DNA of 9,756 nt from CAZYMF01 sp964648215 (lineage in GTDB: Bacteria > Desulfobacterota > Binatia > HRBIN30 > JACQVA1): NCBI GenBank assembly GCA_964648215.1, contig CAZYMF010000186.1, forward strand, positions 1 through 9,756, read 5' to 3'. The first letter of the stretch is position 1, and each line of letters starts with the position of its first letter. Below the pieces are notes generated by a model. The model saw nothing but the letters and a program-made list of their open reading frames with translations. It made no database searches and had not been told where the DNA came from. Positions 5,776 to 9,756 of this stretch are shown one piece after another. The position numbers were made by a program, and so were the translations under genes.

Positions 5776-5804
5776 CTAATAACGGCTCCCGTTACTATCG
5801 TCAA
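5776..5804 (-). promoter_or_regulatory. higBA promoter with palindromic operator
   Basis: Read on the minus strand: -35 TTGACG (5804-5799), 17-bp spacer, -10 TATTAG (5781-5776), and expected start near 5769. A perfect palindrome, TAACGG-CTC-CCGTTA (5780-5794), covers the edge of the -10 and most of the spacer. That is where HigA would be expected to bind for autorepression. The role of the palindrome is inferred. Confidence 0.6.
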
Positions 5805-6360
5805 GCTCGGCGTGGGGGGATTCCGCGAGCCGATATACGAAGGGCTCGAGAAATGGCCATCGATGTATCTCTCGTGAGCCGGTTGGCGTTGCCGAGTGAG
5901 GTCGATCGGCCGGCGCCCTGTGTAGACGCGTTGCGATGGGCGCCCCAAGTAACTGGGACTACATCGTCTCGAGTGCCGGCGAATCGGTCGGGAGACCAAC
6001 GACAAGGCCCCGTTGGTCATGGAGCGCTTCGCCGTCGTGTATCGGGGGCCGCTCCGCGAACTCTTGCGGAAGAGCGAGTCGCCGTGATTGCGACCCCCGA
6101 CAGTTGCCAAGGGCCGCCAGATTTTTCTACAAGGCTCGTGAGGGCACGGTCGGCGATGTCAACCAAGCAGCAGAGTGCCGGCCAGGTAACCGCCGGGTTC
6201 TTCCGCATCGGACAAGGTAGCTGAAGCAGGAATACGGGAGCCGGCGAGGGGGACGCAGCTGGGAATGGGCACGTCCCCGCGCCGGCCGGATATCGAGCCG
6301 ATCAAGCACCAGATCGACGGTCCGCCGCCATGACGTGGGGACCGGAATGACGGGGCGGGC
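5805..6360. other. Gene-poor region, about 550 bp
   Basis: No open frame here has a recognisable motif, a good start or consistent codon use. Two hairpins stand out. One is GACCAACG/CGTTGGTC (5994-6001 with 6011-6018, 9-nt loop). The other is a 14-bp hairpin at 6240-6286, listed separately. Short frames such as the one ending in LRELLRKSESP (near 6085) might be gene debris, but nothing can be named. Confidence 0.5.
6240..6286. terminator. Strong GC hairpin downstream of the secreted-protein gene
   Basis: GCCGGCG (6240-6246) pairs with CGCCGGC (6280-6286), and GGGGACG (6249-6255) with CGTCCCC (6272-6278). A small AG/G internal loop separates the stems, and the loop is 16 nt. It lies 75 bp past the stop of the minus-strand gene ending at 6361. 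There is no T-tract on either side, so it is at best a factor-dependent or imperfect terminator. Confidence 0.35.
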
Positions 6361-9213
6361 TCAGCAGGAATTCAGTATCTCGCATCCCCGAACGGTCCGC
6401 GTCGTCGTCTCGGTGGTCGGTGCGTTGCGCAGAAGCTCGTTGGCCTCGGCGAGGGTCAGGCCGCCGGTCTGCGTGATGGTCACGTCCAGGACGCTGGTGA
6501 ACACCGGGCAGACGCGACCCTCGGCGCGCATCCAACCCGCGCCTTGAACCGCTTGGTTGTTGGTGCCGAAGCGCAGCAGATTCTCGCGCGAGATCTCGCT
6601 GATCGGGTCACCCGCTTCGAACACGCCGCGGCGGCGATCCCATTGCTCGGTAACCGTCACATCCTGGTTCGGATTGATCGAGCACGAGGTGATCGTCAGC
6701 TCGTGCACCTCGACGAGGGCGAAGATGAAGCCGGTCAGCGGCTCCTGCTTGCACGCGAGCTGGAAGCTGCCGACGAAATTGGATTCGGGAACGACGCGGA
6801 ACATGCGGTTGAAGGCCAGCAGCTTCACCTTGATCGAGCCGCCGCCGGCGTCCGCCTGGTCGCAGAGAGACTGAGTTGCCTGGAAGGAACCCGTCAGCGT
6901 CAGGTCGTTCGCCGGGGTCATCTCGCCGATGCTCTTGCCGTCCACCCAGATCTCGCCGCTGTGCGGGAAGTCCTGGTGGTAGGTGAAGGAGGTGAGAAAC
7001 AGCTCGATCGGCGTGAGGTTGATGAAGCTGCGTGCCACCGTCGATACGACCGTCACCGTGTCTCCCACCTCGACCTCGACCGGTGGCACGAAGGGGCCCT
7101 TTTCGATCCTCTGCCCGTTGACGGTGAGCGTGTCCTCGCCCAACACCCGGTACGGCTCGCCAAAATGGAACAGGTCGAAGGTCAGAATCGGGATCGATCT
7201 GACGCCGACCACCTTCAGGATCGTTGCCAGGTACGTGTTCAGGGAATCGAGCCTCACGGCGACGTCACCTTGAACGAAGACGTTTGCTGCGCCCTCGCTG
7301 GCCTCGATGAAGGCCGTTCGACTCGCGTTGTTCCAGCGCGTGATTCCTTTCGGCCCCAAGCGCGCACGCAAGACCGGCACCTTGCCCCTCTCCTCGAGGG
7401 ATTTCGCGGCGCCGCTGAGGATCGTGCCCAGCCCGGGAATTCTGCCGAGCACGTCGAAGATGATGCCGCCGGCCTGGACGCCGACATCGACGGCGGGAAA
7501 AAGAGCGGCCTCGCCCGCGATCGTCACCTGGTCGCCCGACGTATCCTCGTCCCAGATGAGCTGCGCCTCCTGGTCGGTTCGCGAGCACTCACTCCAGGTT
7601 TCACACAGGGGGTTCCAACCCTCATCGGACGTGTACGTGCCTCCCGTCCACAGGGCGTAGTCGAAGCCCAGCTTCATGCCGTAGCGGCTGGTGTTGCCGC
7701 CGTTCAGACTGGCTTTGAAGGGGATGGAAACCAGACCTTCGAAGTAGGGCGCCAGCACCACCGCCAGCGGACCGGAAACGGGAATCGTCTGCTTCGTGCG
7801 ATACTCGTCGCGCAGATCGCAGGTAAGCTCCGCGGTCAGGCCCTTCGAGAGTCGTATCTCCGGATGGAACAGGGCTTTCGCTCGAAACCCGGCCTTGAAG
7901 AAGAAGAAGTTGATGCGGAAGAGGCCGATGCGCAGGTTCCCATCCCAAATGGGGCCGAAGTAGGTGTTCGAACCCTTTGGAGTCTGGATGAACTGCGGCC
8001 GGACGCCCACGCCGACCGGCGGCTTGCACAGAAACGGCCCGACCTCGAAGCCCGCCGCGGCGCTGCCGCCGTCGCCGCCGTCCGCCTCCCATCCCGACGT
8101 GTCGAAGGGCATGAGCATGCCGTCTTCGAGCAGCTGCTCGGCGCTGACGGAGAAATCGAGGTCTTCGAACAGCTCCTGCGGCGGAGCCACCTCGAGCTGC
8201 ACCAAGGTGAAGCCGTCACGTTCCTCGGTCGATACGACGAAACCGGCAATCGGGGCGCCGCCGCTCGCCAGAAGCCGCTGGCCGATCGCCGGGGCCGGCC
8301 CGCGCAGCACCAATGGGTAGGACACGACGAAGTCGTCGGTCACGTCGTAGAGCGCGGCCAGGTCGCTCTCGGAAAAACCGCCGAACTCCGCTTCGCCTCC
8401 CGGATCCGCGGGGGTGAAGTCCGGAATTCGGTCGGGGCTGAGGCTCACGCCTGCGGGCAGATCGGGGGGCGGGAAGACCACGTCCTCGTCGGGTACCAGG
8501 CCCGCGTCGGGATGAAGCTTCGCGCGGGTGACGGCGACCAGCGGGGAGACGACGGTGGGATAGCGCGCCAGCCGCGCCGTGACCATCGCGGTGCCGAGGG
8601 GGCGCGCGACGGTGACCGATGCGCTGGTGTTGTCGACCGTGTCCGGTGCGATGCTCACCGTGCCGTCATCGCTGCTCATCCATTCGATCGGGACGTCGTC
8701 GAGGGAAACATCCTCTCCATTCCGGTCGAAGGCATGAACGCTGAGGGTCTCCGTGTTGCGATCCTGACCCAGCAGCACGGCTCCGGGGCTGACCTGCAGG
8801 ACGACGTCGGGAGCCGGGCAGCCGTTGAGGGCGCTGTTGACCGCCCGCAGGATCTCGTCGACGGTGACCATGCCGTCGCCGCTGTCGTCGAAGACGCTGC
8901 AGCCGTCGAGCGGACGCCGGCCGAGGCCGATGTCGACGCCGGCGATGAGCTCGTCGACGGTGACCGCAGCGCTGTCATCGCAGTCGCCCACGCACGCTGG
9001 CGCGGCAACCACCGCGCCGCGTGTGGAAGTCGGCACCGCGGTGCTCGTTGCGGTTGGGGGTGCGGCGGTCGGGGTTGGAGTCGCGGTAGGGCTCGTCGTG
9101 ACCAGAGGGCCGATCGTAATGTCGATGCCGCGGGTCTGTGCGCCGGTTTCAGCCGAAGACAGCACCAGCGAGATTGCCACCGCGTACGCCGTCGAACGTC
9201 TACGCGCTCGCAT
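6361..9213 (-). CDS. Large secreted protein with Thr/Pro linker, double EF-hand module and Ig-like domain
   Basis: A 950-residue protein of unknown function. It has a signal peptide at about residues 1-26 (RARRR, hydrophobic core, cleavage after AETGAQ). A Thr/Pro/Ala-rich linker follows (40-66). Next come two calcium-binding loops bracketed by cysteines. Loop 1 is D77-D79-S81-T85-E88; loop 2 is D109-S111-D113-T117-E120; the cysteines are C74, C78, C105 and C132. This looks like a dockerin type I or EF-hand pair. An Ig-like (Big_2-type) segment spans about 137-228. The rest is beta-rich and unrecognised, with scattered Cys residues, a run of four Phe (435-438) and a C-terminal ending CEILNSC. 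No sorting signal or membrane anchor is seen. The start is fixed by AGGGGGG (9218-9224) 4 nt before the ATG and by the signal peptide; the longer in-frame extension overlaps trmO. It is likely exported and calcium-stabilised. Confidence 0.85.
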   Translation of the reverse strand: MRARRRSTAYAVAISLVLSSAETGAQTRGIDITIGPLVTTSPTATPTPTAAPPTATSTAVPTSTRGAVVAAPACVGDCDDSAAVTVDELIAGVDIGLGRRPLDGCSVFDDSGDGMVTVDEILRAVNSALNGCPAPDVVLQVSPGAVLLGQDRNTETLSVHAFDRNGEDVSLDDVPIEWMSSDDGTVSIAPDTVDNTSASVTVARPLGTAMVTARLARYPTVVSPLVAVTRAKLHPDAGLVPDEDVVFPPPDLPAGVSLSPDRIPDFTPADPGGEAEFGGFSESDLAALYDVTDDFVVSYPLVLRGPAPAIGQRLLASGGAPIAGFVVSTEERDGFTLVQLEVAPPQELFEDLDFSVSAEQLLEDGMLMPFDTSGWEADGGDGGSAAAGFEVGPFLCKPPVGVGVRPQFIQTPKGSNTYFGPIWDGNLRIGLFRINFFFFKAGFRAKALFHPEIRLSKGLTAELTCDLRDEYRTKQTIPVSGPLAVVLAPYFEGLVSIPFKASLNGGNTSRYGMKLGFDYALWTGGTYTSDEGWNPLCETWSECSRTDQEAQLIWDEDTSGDQVTIAGEAALFPAVDVGVQAGGIIFDVLGRIPGLGTILSGAAKSLEERGKVPVLRARLGPKGITRWNNASRTAFIEASEGAANVFVQGDVAVRLDSLNTYLATILKVVGVRSIPILTFDLFHFGEPYRVLGEDTLTVNGQRIEKGPFVPPVEVEVGDTVTVVSTVARSFINLTPIELFLTSFTYHQDFPHSGEIWVDGKSIGEMTPANDLTLTGSFQATQSLCDQADAGGGSIKVKLLAFNRMFRVVPESNFVGSFQLACKQEPLTGFIFALVEVHELTITSCSINPNQDVTVTEQWDRRRGVFEAGDPISEISRENLLRFGTNNQAVQGAGWMRAEGRVCPVFTSVLDVTITQTGGLTLAEANELLRNAPTTETTTRTVRGCEILNSC

Positions 9214-9244
9214 TTGTCCCCCCTTTGCGGAATATTGTGGCTCT

Positions 9245-9273
9245 AGTCTTTCGTCGCGAGCTGGACCTGTCAA
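9245..9273 (-). promoter_or_regulatory. Candidate promoter of the secreted-protein gene
   Basis: Minus strand: perfect -35 TTGACA (9273-9268), 17-bp spacer, weak -10 AAGACT (9250-9245, 3/6). The start would be near 9238, leaving a leader of about 25 nt that holds the Shine-Dalgarno sequence. Confidence 0.4.
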
Positions 9274-9363
9274 TGAAAAATATCGGCGGCCGTTGTCGAA
9301 TGAGCCCTCGGCGCTGCAGTGGGCGGCGCCGTACGTCGCCCTGATGTCGGAGCTGATGGAAAG

Positions 9364-9385
9364 GTTGAGGCTGCGTTGAGGCCGC
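9364..9385. repeat. Tandem 11-bp repeat in the divergent intergenic region
   Basis: GTTGAGGCTGC (9364-9374) is followed directly by GTTGAGGCCGC (9375-9385), with one difference. It sits 37 bp before the trmO ATG. It could be a protein-binding site or chance. Confidence 0.3.
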
Positions 9386-9421
9386 GATGAAGGCATTTGC
9401 CACCGGAGACGCGGAGGTTTG

Positions 9422-9756
9422 ATGATCGATTTCACCCCTATCGGGATCATCCACTCCCCATTTGAAGATCCCGCGGACATGCCGATCCAGCCGGCGGGCG
9501 CGACCGGGGTAAAGGGTGCGGTCGAGGTGTTCGAGCAGTTTCGCGACGGCCTGAAGGACCTCGACGGCTTCTCGCACATCCTGTTGCTGTACCACTTCCA
9601 CCGCAGCCGCGGCTTCGACCTCCACGTGGTGCCCTTCCTGGACACGGAGCCGCGGGGGCTCTTCGCCACCCGGGCGCCGCGGCGTCCCAATCCAATCGGC
9701 CTGTCCCTCGTTCAGTTGGACAAGGTCGAAGACGGCGTGCTGCACGTCCGGAACCT
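9422..9756 (+). CDS. trmO: tRNA (N6-threonylcarbamoyladenosine(37)-N6)-methyltransferase TrmO, 3'-truncated
   Basis: The first 111 codons are visible and the gene runs off the right edge. It opens with FTPIGIIHSPF (4-14), then the VEVFEQFRDGLKDLDGFSHI segment (35-53). It contains the TsaA/TrmO signature RRPNPIGLS (87-95), part of the SAM-binding site of this beta-barrel methyltransferase class. The enzyme methylates N6 of t6A at position 37 of tRNA-Thr(GGU)-type tRNAs, fine-tuning decoding. ATG 9422 is preceded by GGAGG (9413-9417). It is divergent from the secreted-protein gene. Confidence 0.93.
   Translation, partial: MIDFTPIGIIHSPFEDPADMPIQPAGATGVKGAVEVFEQFRDGLKDLDGFSHILLLYHFHRSRGFDLHVVPFLDTEPRGLFATRAPRRPNPIGLSLVQLDKVEDGVLHVRN

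Noticed and set aside
5769..6110. N-terminal extension of HigB by about 110 residues
   Set aside because: The extension would span the promoter and operator, has no conserved sequence, and HigB proteins are about 90-110 residues long.
6544..9246. A 900-codon open frame on the + strand opposite the secreted-protein gene
   Set aside because: Its composition (very rich in Arg, Asp, Val, Gly, His) and lack of any motif mark it as the antisense shadow of a high-GC gene. The minus strand has a signal peptide, ribosome binding site and EF-hands.

Overview
The window is GC-rich bacterial chromosome, apparently from a metagenome. The best lineage hint is a secreted protein with a Thr/Pro linker followed by a Cys-bracketed double EF-hand (dockerin-like) module. 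I associate that arrangement with Binatota and other former Deltaproteobacteria, but this is an impression and not a proof. The window runs from a 5'-truncated gene to a 3'-truncated gene.

Left part (1-1760): the end of a SAM-methyltransferase-like gene whose last codons run into a small repeat (direct plus inverted copies). It is followed by a short-chain dehydrogenase/reductase of the peroxisomal trans-2-enoyl-CoA reductase type. A near-consensus promoter for this reductase ends so close to the ATG that its mRNA is probably leaderless.

Middle part (about 1767-4977), the most notable region: an array of four integron-type gene cassettes with no integrase in the window, i.e. a CALIN-like array. 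All genes are on the + strand: a small membrane protein that looks frameshifted, a GNAT acetyltransferase, and two unrelated class I SAM methyltransferases. Between and after them lie attC sites recognisable by structure. Each has an R'' box, 3 nt, a 5-bp stem, one extrahelical base, a 6-bp stem, a second extrahelical base, an inner stem, and an R' box. The extra bases are always on the left arm. The R' box opening each cassette is the reverse complement, exactly or with one mismatch, of the R'' box closing the same cassette, as expected if each cassette was once a circle.

Next (5172-5804): an inverted higBA toxin-antitoxin operon with its own promoter and a palindromic operator, beside the distal end of the array. 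Such modules often stabilise cassette arrays. A stretch of about 550 bp without a recognisable gene follows (5805-6360), with two strong hairpins.

Right part (6361-9756): a 950-residue secreted protein of unknown function on the minus strand, and, divergently, the start of trmO, a tRNA t6A37 N6-methyltransferase.
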